The position numbers and the translations under genes are program-made. DNA of 45,858 nucleotides from CAYUNA01 sp047629355 (lineage in GTDB: Bacteria > Bacteroidota > Bacteroidia > Chitinophagales > Saprospiraceae). Of the stretch, positions 1 through 6,477 are shown piece by piece. The stretch covers positions 1 to 45,858 of the forward strand of contig JBLHWU010000009.1 of NCBI GenBank assembly GCA_047629355.1, given 5' to 3'. Position 1 is the first letter of the stretch. Every line of letters starts with the position of its first letter. The notes beneath the pieces were generated by a model that worked only from the letters and a program-made list of their open reading frames with translations, made no database searches and had not been told where the DNA came from.

Positions 1-79
1 TACCTCTTCGGTAACCTTTTTCTAAAGCACTCTTTTGTGCTTCTGTCAATTTTTCGATAAATCTATTTTTTCGGCTCAT
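1..79 (-). CDS. Transposase N-terminus, IS630-like (partial, runs off the window)
   Basis: The leftward reading frame begins at the ATG at 79-77 and leaves the window after 26 codons. Its translation starts MSRKNRFIEKLTEAQKSA and continues LEKGYRRG, which resembles the helix-turn-helix start of IS630-type transposases found in many Bacteroidota. Only the first 26 residues are visible, so the family call rests on general resemblance. The adjoining 80-620 region is packed with repeat sequences, which fits a mobile-element neighbourhood. It could also be another HTH protein. Confidence 0.45.
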   Translation of the reverse strand, partial: MSRKNRFIEKLTEAQKSALEKGYRRG

Positions 80-130
80 GCCGCAAAATAACAACTTATT
101 TTTAACTTATTTTTGTCTGAGCACTTAATG

Positions 131-287
131 CGAATTAAAGAAACTCAGATTCCTGAGAGGATATTTTGCCCTCATTTTTCACTTTAAAAATGCTCATTAT
201 ATCAACATAAATCGCACTTTTAAAGCAAAAAGGGAGAACAGAACCTCACTTCCAAGAATCTGAATCTATTTATTTCGCGTTCCTAAG
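131..287. repeat. 168-bp repeat family, copy B (inverted relative to 6010-6177)
   Basis: This stretch is the reverse complement of most of the element at 6010-6177. It shares TTTTTCACTTTAAAAATGCT, ATAAATCGCACTTTTAAAGC, CCAAGAATCTGAATC and the terminal TTTATTTCGCGTTCCTAAG. The two ends are roughly complementary (cgaattaaa at 131-139 against tttatttcgcg near 269-279), so the whole unit can fold back. No reading frame is preserved in it. Confidence 0.75.
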
Positions 288-303
288 TTATTTTTTGATC
301 GTT

Positions 304-379
304 TGAGCATTTTTAAAGTGAAAAATATGGGCTAAATATCCGCTCAAAAATGTAAGATTATTTATTTCGCGTTCCTTAG
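304..379. repeat. 168-bp repeat family, partial copy C (right half)
   Basis: This half-copy matches the right half of the element at 6010-6177: it starts TTGAGCATTTTTAAAGTGAA and ends TTTATTTCGCGTTCCTTAG. It follows copy B directly, in the opposite orientation. This suggests one element inserted beside or recombined with another. Confidence 0.65.
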
Positions 380-380
380 T

Positions 381-611
381 ATTCACGTTTCGCTGGTTTG
401 TTTTATCAAAAAAATATTGGAGGTCAAAAAGCCTAATTTTACTGTATTTATTTAAAAAAAAATCGAAATCGAAAAATATCTTTCATCAAATTGATTCAAA
501 AAATTTTGTAATTCATTTTTTCAGAAATGAGCATTTTAAAATTTCATTACCAGCTGATTAATAGTATAATACCCATTTTTTTATTTAAGCTATTTTCAGC
601 GAAACGTGAAT
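381..611. repeat. 231-bp interval bounded by a perfect 15-bp inverted repeat
   Basis: ATTCACGTTTCGCTG at 381-395 is exactly complementary to CAGCGAAACGTGAAT at 597-611. The interior is very AT-rich and shows no convincing gene; an 80-codon frame starting at 527 has low-complexity composition and no recognisable family. The layout resembles a small non-autonomous mobile element, and the left arm begins immediately after repeat copy C. Its mobility is an inference. Confidence 0.5.
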
Positions 612-928
612 TAGTAACGACTTCCTTTCTCTGTAGTTTCCTTCTTGAAAGTAGCCTTCTCCATTTTACAAAGCAATACAAAATTATATCAGAGTTAACC
701 AACCGTAAACTAAAGTTTATTAAAAAATTAATAATGCCTGAAACATCTTACAGTCACCATTTTTTTTAACTCAAAGTTTACATTTAACCTAGAAGATATA
801 TCAACAACTTACTTCCTGCTAAACGATAATACTAAATTTACATGAATATGGGCTGCTATTCACATCTAACAGAGACCTTTGTAAAATAATTATTAAGAGA
901 AATTTAAAAAATAATTAAATTTATTAAC

Positions 929-2149
929 ATGCAACGAATATTCTTCTTAATCGGTCTTTTTGCGATGCTGCCTTTTGGTTTATCTGCGCAAATTCAGCAA
1001 CCTAATGTTAAGCTAAAGTTTGGCAAAGGATTGCAGATTACAGCTGCGGATTCTTCGATGCAATTGAAAATAGGATTTCGGTTTCAGAGTCTATTTAATA
1101 GTCAAGGAGCGTTAGGTGAAAATGAAGAGTGGGAAAGTTCTTTCTTGATTCGTCGTTCGCGCTTAAAGTTTTCAGGTTGGGCGTTTAATCCCAATGTCAA
1201 GTATAAAGTAGAGATGGCCTTGTCGAATAAAGACTTGAAGTCTTCTTCAGATTTTGAAGAAACCAGTGAAGCACCAAAAATTATTTTAGATGCTGTGGTG
1301 AAGTGGAAATTTCACGAAAACTTCACGCTTTGGGCAGGTCAAACTAAATTACCAGGCAACCGGGAACGGGTCGTTTCTTCTCAAAAATTGGAATTAGTTG
1401 ACCGTAGTTTGGTAAATAGTATTTTCAATATTGATAGAGAAATGAGCGTGCAATTGCATGGTAAATATAAAGTCGGTAATTCTGTAATTAAGCCAATCGT
1501 TTCTTGGTCTTTTGGAGAAGGACGAAATGTGACGATGAATAATGTCGGAGGCTATAATTATACTGGTCGATTGGAATATATGCCTTTTGGAGATTTTGCA
1601 AGCAAGGGAGATTATTTTGAAGGAGATTTGAAAAGAGAGAAAAAGCCTAAATTATCCATTGGTGCAACTATTAATGTTAATCAAGGCGCGTCTCGCCAAA
1701 AGCAATCGGGTAAATTTTTGATAGACGCAGCTGGTGATTATTTAGAACATGATTTGCGTACGTTCTTTGTAGATATGATGTTCAAATATAATGGTTTCTC
1801 TATCTTAGGCGAATATGCGCATAAAGAAGTAACGGATATGAAAACAAATGATTTTTCCAATTTTGAAAGCTTGATTGATGCGAATGGCAGAAGTTATTAT
1901 ACGGGGAGTGGTTTGAATGTACAAGCAGGTTATCTTTTCAAAAAGAATTGGCAGGTGGTTGGACGTTTTACCACGGTATCTCCTAATTATGAAATTAGTT
2001 TTACTGGAATTAATGAATATACGCTTGGAATTTCAAAATATATTGTAGAACATAACTTGAAAGTGCAATCAGATGTCAGCTTAATTGATAAAGATGGCGC
2101 AGCTAATAATAGTTTGCGGTATCGTTTGCAATTTGAATTCGCGTTTTAG
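929..2149 (+). CDS. Phosphate-selective porin OprO/OprP family outer-membrane protein
   Basis: The 406-residue protein has a clear signal peptide of about 20 residues ending at LSA-Q. Behind it lies a long run of alternating hydrophobic and polar strands typical of the OprO/P porin fold. Recognisable family features are the early GFRFQSLFN segment, the IRRSRLKFSGWAFNPN segment and the W-A-G-Q-T-K-L-P-G-N-R turn near residue 140. It ends in an aromatic residue (FEFAF), as expected for an outer-membrane barrel. It should form a passive channel for anions or other small solutes; family members are not all phosphate-specific. It is a monocistronic unit ending in the strong dyad at 2274-2330. No phosphate-uptake genes lie nearby, so the substrate stays open. 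Confidence 0.85.
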   Translation: MQRIFFLIGLFAMLPFGLSAQIQQPNVKLKFGKGLQITAADSSMQLKIGFRFQSLFNSQGALGENEEWESSFLIRRSRLKFSGWAFNPNVKYKVEMALSNKDLKSSSDFEETSEAPKIILDAVVKWKFHENFTLWAGQTKLPGNRERVVSSQKLELVDRSLVNSIFNIDREMSVQLHGKYKVGNSVIKPIVSWSFGEGRNVTMNNVGGYNYTGRLEYMPFGDFASKGDYFEGDLKREKKPKLSIGATINVNQGASRQKQSGKFLIDAAGDYLEHDLRTFFVDMMFKYNGFSILGEYAHKEVTDMKTNDFSNFESLIDANGRSYYTGSGLNVQAGYLFKKNWQVVGRFTTVSPNYEISFTGINEYTLGISKYIVEHNLKVQSDVSLIDKDGAANNSLRYRLQFEFAF

Positions 2150-2273
2150 CACAATTTTGCATTTAAAGCAACCTCAAAATAGAAATAACTTCAATAATAA
2201 AAAGAACCACTAAAATGTATTGTTATTTATAATAATAAATTTAATAGCTCGTTTTTTATCAAATGAGTACCTA

Positions 2274-2330
2274 GACATAAATAATCGAACGAAAAAACCT
2301 TACTTTTTAGATTGTTCGATTATTTATGTC
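2274..2330. terminator. 17-bp perfect hairpin between convergent genes
   Basis: GACATAAATAATCGAAC at 2274-2290 is perfectly complementary to 2314-2330, with a 23-nt loop. It lies between the convergent porin and hydroxylase genes. It has no clean U-tract, so it may be a repeat or an mRNA end-stabilising structure rather than a classic terminator. Confidence 0.5.
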
Positions 2331-2338
2331 CAGATATT

Positions 2339-2428
2339 AGACTTTATGAATGAGTAGCTTTTTTAGAATTGCAAATAATTGATAATCAATAGTTTGCGAA
2401 TTATCCAGAGTTGCCATTCATAAAGTCT
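2339..2428. repeat. 90-bp imperfect foldback with 14-bp perfect ends
   Basis: AGACTTTATGAATG (2339-2352) pairs perfectly with 2415-2428. An inner arm pair (aattgcaaa against tttgcgaatt) pairs with one bulge. It follows the 2274-2330 hairpin directly and ends 16 bases before the hydroxylase stop codon. Together the two structures fill the convergent intergenic space. Confidence 0.5.
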
Positions 2429-2443
2429 ACTTACCTCCTCAAA

Positions 2444-3343
2444 TCAAATTTCTTTCCGTAATACCCGCGCCCGCAAATCTTCCCCATCATGACTCCACCC
2501 CGGCGCATAAAATATATATTTCAACTTATCTGACCACTTATTCGCACGTTTCACATCCTGCCAAATTGCCTGATATTCGTGCGTCGCGACGTGAATAGGA
2601 TGGTGAGAAGTAATATTTTCTGTTAGTCCATACACCGGCTTTTCTCCTTCTTTCTCTTCCGAAAACGTACCAAAAAGCCTATCCCAAATAATCAAAGCAC
2701 CTCCATGATTTCTATCTAAATACCGAAAATTGGACGCATGATGAACGCGATGGTGAGAAGGCGTATTGAAAACGAATTCAACCCAGCGAGGCAGTTTACC
2801 GACCAATTCGGTATGTGTCCAAAATTGATAAATCAAATTAATTGCCATCATGGTAAAAATCATCAATGCATCAAAACCCAGTAGTGGCAGCCACAACCAA
2901 AAGAAAAACTTATGCAAACGCTCGCCAACACCTTGCCTTAATGCCGTCGAAAAATTCATCTTTATCGCCGAATGATGCGGCACATGTCCTGCCCAAAACA
3001 ACCGCACTTCATGGTTGCTGCGGTGAAACCAATAATAGCTAAAATCGTCCAGCACGAATAGCAATATCCAAGCCCACCATTGTCGCTGAATGATGTCTTT
3101 CAATGGACTAATTTCATGTAAATAATAGAAGGCAGCAAATGCCAGTAACTTTGGTAAAAGTTCCACCAAAGCAGTGATAATCATCATCCAAAAAGAAGCT
3201 TTGGTATCTTTTTCAGTATACCAATCCAATTGTTCTTTTTTGGCAAAGTAAAACTCAGCCAATATGGCTGAAAGGAAAATAGGCAAGGCAATAAACAGCA
3301 GTTTATCTTGCGACATTTGTTCTAAGTAGAAGGAAATATTCAT
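2444..3343 (-). CDS. Sterol desaturase / fatty acid hydroxylase family membrane enzyme
   Basis: The 299-residue integral membrane protein carries the histidine clusters of the non-haem diiron fatty-acid hydroxylase superfamily. These are HRSNH (HxxxH) around residue 107, HVPHHS shortly after it, and HHRVHH near residue 197. Four to five hydrophobic segments precede and separate the clusters. Members hydroxylate or desaturate lipids, sterols, sphingolipids or carotenoids using molecular oxygen; the substrate cannot be told from sequence. The gene is monocistronic, with the ATG at 3343-3341. It converges on the porin gene and is separated from mqnB by a repeat copy. Confidence 0.85.
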   Translation of the reverse strand: MNISFYLEQMSQDKLLFIALPIFLSAILAEFYFAKKEQLDWYTEKDTKASFWMMIITALVELLPKLLAFAAFYYLHEISPLKDIIQRQWWAWILLFVLDDFSYYWFHRSNHEVRLFWAGHVPHHSAIKMNFSTALRQGVGERLHKFFFWLWLPLLGFDALMIFTMMAINLIYQFWTHTELVGKLPRWVEFVFNTPSHHRVHHASNFRYLDRNHGGALIIWDRLFGTFSEEKEGEKPVYGLTENITSHHPIHVATHEYQAIWQDVKRANKWSDKLKYIFYAPGWSHDGEDLRARVLRKEI

Positions 3344-3477
3344 GCGTTAAAATTAAGGATTTTAAAATTAATAAACTCTAGGATAATAACCAAGTAACGG
3401 TAAAAAAATAACTCCGCCAACTACCAAGTATTTCTTCTGTCCTTATTTTCCACTTTTGAAACAGTCATTATGTAGAG

Positions 3478-3557
3478 ATAACTCCTATTTCAAAAGTAAA
3501 AACTAAGAACAAAACCTCTCTCTCAAGAGTCTAACTTTATTTATTTCGCATTCCTTA
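3478..3557. repeat. 168-bp repeat family, partial copy D overlapping the mqnB stop codon
   Basis: The stretch is homologous to copy B: it carries AAAACCTCTCTCTCAAGAG and the terminal TTTATTTCGCATTCCTTAC in place of CGCGTTCCTAAG. Its last bases (tta at 3555-3557) are the complement of the TAA that ends mqnB. The repeat therefore abuts, and supplies, the gene's terminus. Confidence 0.6.
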
Positions 3558-4238
3558 CTCTTTTTCAATCAGGTTTGTCAAAATATGGAGCAATGTTTTA
3601 TTTAAATTAGTAATTGACAAGGGTAAGTCCCAAGCGTCTCGATTGCGGGGTTCGACATAATTGGAAATGGCGCGAATTTCTAAAAAATTAACTTCTTCCA
3701 GCAAACAAACCATGAAAAAAGCTGCACCTTCCATACTTTCTATATCGACTTCATATTTCTTTTTGACTGCTTCGATGCTTTTTACTGAACCATGTACTTT
3801 GTTAACAGTCAATCCTTTTACTTTAGGTAAAAATGTAATTTCTGCCGACAAAGGATGATTCATTTGCCCATGTAAAAACGGTTCTTCATTTGGCGGTATC
3901 AAATCCATTTCGTGAATGTCCATGAAACTGCCATCCGCATCTTCTGCCCCTAAGTCTCCAAACCGTTCAGCGATTACATTTACCACATCCCCAATTTTTA
4001 AATCCTTGGAAAATGCTCCCGCAACGCCCGCGTTTATCACTAAATCAACTTTGTTTAAGGCTAAAAATTTGCCCAAGGAATAGGCAGTATAGGGCATGCC
4101 AACACCTGTCACCAAGATCTTAACTTCGAGGTTTTCGTATTTGTATAAATTTTCCCCTTCAGAACCACCGTGAGTTTCTAAGAACTGGCGGATAGGAGCG
4201 GTTTCAAAGGGAGTGGCGGAGACGATAAGTAAGCGCAT
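3555..4238 (-). CDS. mqnB: Futalosine hydrolase MqnB
   Basis: The 227-residue protein belongs to the nucleoside phosphorylase/MTAN fold and matches the futalosine hydrolase branch. It opens MRLLIVSATPFETAP, where Glu12 corresponds to the catalytic base region of MTAN enzymes. Further matches are LVTGVGMPYTAYSLG, the VINAGVAGAF loop, IESMEGAAFF near residue 168 and the distinctive ISNYVEPRNRDAWD near residue 192. It cleaves futalosine to dehypoxanthine futalosine and hypoxanthine in the alternative menaquinone pathway, in the cytoplasm. No other mqn genes are nearby, which is usual where the pathway is scattered. The stop codon lies in a dispersed repeat, so the last residues may be altered by that insertion. 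Confidence 0.9.
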   Translation of the reverse strand: MRLLIVSATPFETAPIRQFLETHGGSEGENLYKYENLEVKILVTGVGMPYTAYSLGKFLALNKVDLVINAGVAGAFSKDLKIGDVVNVIAERFGDLGAEDADGSFMDIHEMDLIPPNEEPFLHGQMNHPLSAEITFLPKVKGLTVNKVHGSVKSIEAVKKKYEVDIESMEGAAFFMVCLLEEVNFLEIRAISNYVEPRNRDAWDLPLSITNLNKTLLHILTNLIEKE

Positions 4239-4273
4239 GTTGATTGGATATTTAGAAGTATGGAAATTTAGAT

Positions 4274-4442
4274 ACTTAGTAAAAACGATTCAATAACTTG
4301 GGCCATTATGCTTGTCCTTTTCCCTTCTAAAAAACACAAAAAATAGTTCCGTAACGAAGGCTATGCAACGATTTTTTGAATTCTTTAGAAGAAAAAATTA
4401 CGGCGCATTATGGTCCAACTTATTAAATCGTTTTTACTTAAA
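4274..4442. repeat. Foldback element M1 (covarying-arm family)
   Basis: The outer arms 4274-4310 and 4406-4442 are near-complementary along about 36 nt (for example GTAAAAACGATTCAATAACT against AGTTATTTAATCGTTTTTAC-type pairing with few mismatches). An inner pair (CCCTTCTAAAAAA against TTCTTTAGAAGAAAAAA) flanks a core containing TCCGTAACGAAGGCTATGCA. That core closely matches the reverse complement of the core in 16160-16321. The element lies upstream of mqnB and contains no supported gene. Confidence 0.7.
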
Positions 4443-4465
4443 GACTTGTTATTGCCTTATGTACT

Positions 4466-4505
4466 TAAAGTTAAGCGTTACTTTTGAAAGTAACGCTTAA
4501 CTTTA
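4466..4505. terminator. 19-bp perfect hairpin with 2-nt loop
   Basis: TAAAGTTAAGCGTTACTTT at 4466-4484 is perfectly complementary to 4487-4505. It lies downstream of the miaE stop (4574, leftward) and just beyond foldback M1. It could end miaE transcripts, although a U-tract is lacking; such a tight palindrome may instead be a repeat unit. Confidence 0.45.
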
Positions 4506-4541
4506 GGCCCAGAAAGAATAGAGATTAACCCACTGAACTTT

Positions 4542-4573
4542 CGTGAGCCGTACGTCGTCAACTGTGCGCTGTC
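4542..4573. repeat. GC-rich CGTGAGCCGT-type short repeat at the miaE 3' end
   Basis: The 32-nt GC-rich tract begins CGTGAGCCGTACGTCGTCAA. It resembles tracts at 40826-40857 and 44048-44080, all at the 3' ends of leftward genes. It stands out from the AT-rich surroundings and directly adjoins the miaE stop codon. Confidence 0.5.
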
Positions 4574-5158
4574 TTAGTGCAAAGCCGGTCGAATCGGCAA
4601 AGACTGAATCGCTTCCGCTTCCTGCTTTGTCCACCACGTTAATCGCTCATAAACTTGGTCTTCTGGAAAATAGTTTAATGCCATTTTGACAAAAATATGC
4701 CCATGCTTCGCTTCCGATGTCCACAAGTTTTTATAAAAACGCCACAATTCCTTATCTTCTTGTGCTTCCGAAATCATACGGAAACGTTCTGCCCCACGCG
4801 TTTCGACAACAGAGGCAACCAACAATCGGTCAAGAAAACGCTCTAAGCGTCCAGAGTGACATTTTTTGATGAGCTGCTTTACATATTTATCTTCGCCGAT
4901 GCTGTGCGCCAAGCGAATTCCGCGTTTTTCCATCAACTGATAGACCTGTTGAAAATGCTCTAATTCTTCCACCGCCGTTTCAATCAATTCTGGAATAATC
5001 TCAACTCTATCTGGAAATTTTGCCACAAAACTCATCGCCATCGCACTTGCTTTTCGTTCACAATCGGCATGGTCCTGCAAGAATGTGTCAAAATCATCCA
5101 TTACCGCCGCAATCCATTCGGGGCTAGAATCTACCGCTAAATCTAAATTTAATTTCAT
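4574..5158 (-). CDS. miaE: tRNA-(ms2io6A)-hydroxylase MiaE family diiron protein
   Basis: The 194-residue protein is a ferritin-like four-helix diiron enzyme. The metal ligands are visible as Glu34 (DCERKAS), Glu65-x-x-His68 (EELEH), Glu119 (VVETRGAERF) and Glu149-x-x-His152 (SEAKHGH), which is the ExxH pattern of MiaE. The family hydroxylates the isopentenyl side chain of 2-methylthio-N6-isopentenyladenosine at tRNA position 37, using oxygen. Length and motif order match the family. It stands alone, with an ATG at 5158-5156, and its stop codon adjoins a GC-rich repeat. Confidence is high for the family; the modification itself depends on miaA and miaB elsewhere in the genome. Confidence 0.87.
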   Translation of the reverse strand: MKLNLDLAVDSSPEWIAAVMDDFDTFLQDHADCERKASAMAMSFVAKFPDRVEIIPELIETAVEELEHFQQVYQLMEKRGIRLAHSIGEDKYVKQLIKKCHSGRLERFLDRLLVASVVETRGAERFRMISEAQEDKELWRFYKNLWTSEAKHGHIFVKMALNYFPEDQVYERLTWWTKQEAEAIQSLPIRPALH

Positions 5159-5201
5159 AATCGTATTTTCTAAAAAGTCTATTTTTTTTCACTCTTAACA
5201 A

Positions 5202-5243
5202 ATCTCATTAAAAGTATCCGATACCCGCAGAGACTATCCGATA
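5202..5243. repeat. TATCCGATACC direct repeat pair
   Basis: TATCCGATACC occurs twice in this 270-bp gap (near 5215 and 5235). The same motif forms the dyad at 33817-33851. The rest of 5159-5340 shows no gene. Confidence 0.4.
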
Positions 5244-5341
5244 CCTTCGTCAGAATCGGCAAATTTAGTTTTTAAGTTGACCTCTGCCAAATTTATTTTT
5301 AAAATACAATTTGTAAGTACCTTGTTTATCAGATTGCCTTC

Positions 5342-5374
5342 TTGATTTTTTTTATATTAGATAGCGTATATTTG
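5342..5374 (+). promoter_or_regulatory. Bacteroidota-type promoter (TTG / TATATTTG)
   Basis: TATATTTG at 5367-5374 matches the -7 consensus TANNTTTG of the primary sigma factor of Bacteroidota. A TTG at 5342-5344 lies 22 bases upstream as a plausible -33 element. Transcription would start near 5381 and run into the hexanucleotide-repeat leader of the 5429 gene. Confidence 0.55.
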
Positions 5375-5392
5375 CAATTCGTTGAATTCTGA

Positions 5393-5420
5393 AAATCAAA
5401 ATCAAAATCAAAATCAAAAT
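5393..5420. repeat. AAATCA hexanucleotide tandem repeat in a leader
   Basis: About five copies of the hexamer AAATCA run up to the ribosome-binding position of the gene at 5429. Copy-number changes would alter promoter-to-start spacing or initiation efficiency without changing the protein. Confidence 0.7.
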
Positions 5421-5428
5421 TTAAAAAT

Positions 5429-5854
5429 ATGATTGATAAAATAAAAAACTCCCTTCAACTCGCCAGCGGCATGATTAAAGAACAAGCCGCAACCCTCAGT
5501 GATTCTGCCAAGGAACGTGGTTATCGGCTGATTGAGGATTGGATTACGGTATTGCCGAAATTTGAGGAAATGGGATTTGAAATTACCAGTTTTGCCGTTG
5601 GAATTTCGATAAGTCCAATATTAGAGGTTGAAATGACGGCAGAACACGAGCAGTTTCCGGTGAATCGCATTGAAGAAATTTTAGAGGATAATAAAATTAG
5701 TACGCCTATTTCATTGGTTTTCAATACGATAAAGACGACCTATAATCTACATGCCAGAGCAGAATGTTCTATTAAGGAGCCATTGATTGTAAAAATTAGA
5801 GTAAAAATGCCACCTGAGATTAAGGTATTTTTGGGCATGCCGAAATTGGTTTAA
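5429..5854 (+). CDS. Hypothetical protein, 141 residues
   Basis: I do not recognise the family. The protein has no signal peptide or membrane segment. Residues 1-45 look helical and charged (KNSLQLASGMIKEQAATLSD); residues 50-140 alternate like a mixed alpha/beta domain, with a proline-containing end (PPEIKVFLGMPKLV). It has its own promoter at 5342-5374 and sits alone between miaE, which is divergent, and a repeat-rich gap. The ATG at 5429 follows the hexanucleotide repeat. Codon use looks like that of its neighbours, so it is likely a real gene. Confidence 0.7.
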   Translation: MIDKIKNSLQLASGMIKEQAATLSDSAKERGYRLIEDWITVLPKFEEMGFEITSFAVGISISPILEVEMTAEHEQFPVNRIEEILEDNKISTPISLVFNTIKTTYNLHARAECSIKEPLIVKIRVKMPPEIKVFLGMPKLV

Positions 5855-5870
5855 ATTGCTCGGTGTGCGC

Positions 5871-5881
5871 GGGGGGGGGGG
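5871..5881. repeat. Homopolymer of 11 G
   Basis: Eleven consecutive G follow GTGCGC, 17 bases after the stop codon of the 5429 gene. Such a tract is exceptional in this AT-rich DNA and is prone to slippage or assembly error. Confidence 0.85.
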
Positions 5882-5892
5882 CAGCTCATCTC

Positions 5893-5989
5893 GTATCCCT
5901 TTATTCTCCAGCAAAAACCGAAGTGTGGACAGAACGCCCAGCTTCGGAAGAGCTTACGAAAGCTAATTTACATCCTATTTCAGGGATAC
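5893..5989. other. Possible three-helix structured element
   Basis: GTATCCCT (5893-5900) pairs with AGGGATAC (5982-5989) as a closing helix. Inside it, CCGAAG (5918-5923) pairs with CTTCGG (5942-5947), and AGCTT (5951-5955) pairs with AAGCT (5960-5964) around a 4-nt loop. The block is more GC-rich than its flanks and contains no supported gene. It may be a structured RNA or an intergenic repeat; which strand acts is unknown. Confidence 0.35.
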
Positions 5990-6009
5990 ATTTCTTCAGT
6001 TGTTATTGC

Positions 6010-6177
6010 CTTAGGAACGCGGAATAAATAAATGCAGATTCTTGGGAGTGAGGTTTTGTTCTTCCTTTTTGCTTTAAAAGTGCGATTTATGTTGATATAA
6101 TTAGCATTTTTAAAGTGAAAAATGAGGACAAAATATCCTGTCAAGAATCTGCATTTATTTAATTCGCGTTCCTTAGG
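6010..6177. repeat. 168-bp repeat family, full copy A
   Basis: This is the most complete copy. The terminal arms 6010-6046 and 6141-6177 are near-complementary (CCTTAGGAACGCG and CGCGTTCCTTAGG at the ends; AATGCAGATTCTTG and CAAGAATCTGCATT further in). The central region contains TTTTTAAAGTGAAAAATGAG. Copies B, C and D elsewhere match it. It has no coding capacity and looks like a MITE or REP-type unit. Confidence 0.78.
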
Positions 6178-6305
6178 CTTAAAAAATTCCTAAAAATGAC
6201 AATTACCTATTTTAAAAATGTAAATCTTGGTATTATTGCATTTTTTAAAAAAAAATCACGGCTTTTAATAAAACGATTTTAGAATCAAAAAGTCAATACT
6301 TAGGA

Positions 6306-6456
6306 AATTGGTAATAAATAACCTACCCATTTTACGCGTTATTTTTCCTTTATACTTTGTTAAAAATACTCGCCATAGCCATGGCTATGCCTGCGTTTTT
6401 TGCCTTGTCTAAAGAAAAAAACTTCGTAAAATTTGGGTAGCTTATTTATTACCAAC
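6306..6456. repeat. Foldback element M2 (covarying-arm family)
   Basis: The outer arms 6307-6336 and 6425-6455 pair closely (TTGGTAATAAATAACCTACC against GGTAGCTTATTTATTACCAA). The core holds CCATAGCCATGGCTATGCC and an inner arm pair (TTTTTCCTTTA/CTAAAGAAAAA). The element ends 22 bases before the ATG of the M1 peptidase, so it forms much of that gene's upstream region. Confidence 0.7.
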
Positions 6457-6477
6457 TCCCTTATCAAAATAGTTTCC

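Noticed and set aside
527..769. 80-codon rightward frame in the left repeat region
   Set aside because: It spans the right arm of an inverted repeat, is low-complexity and hydrophobic without a clear signal or family, and has no promoter or ribosome-binding site I can support.
6433..6477. Upstream in-frame ATG for the M1 peptidase
   Set aside because: It begins inside foldback element M2 and would bury the signal peptide that starts cleanly at 6478.
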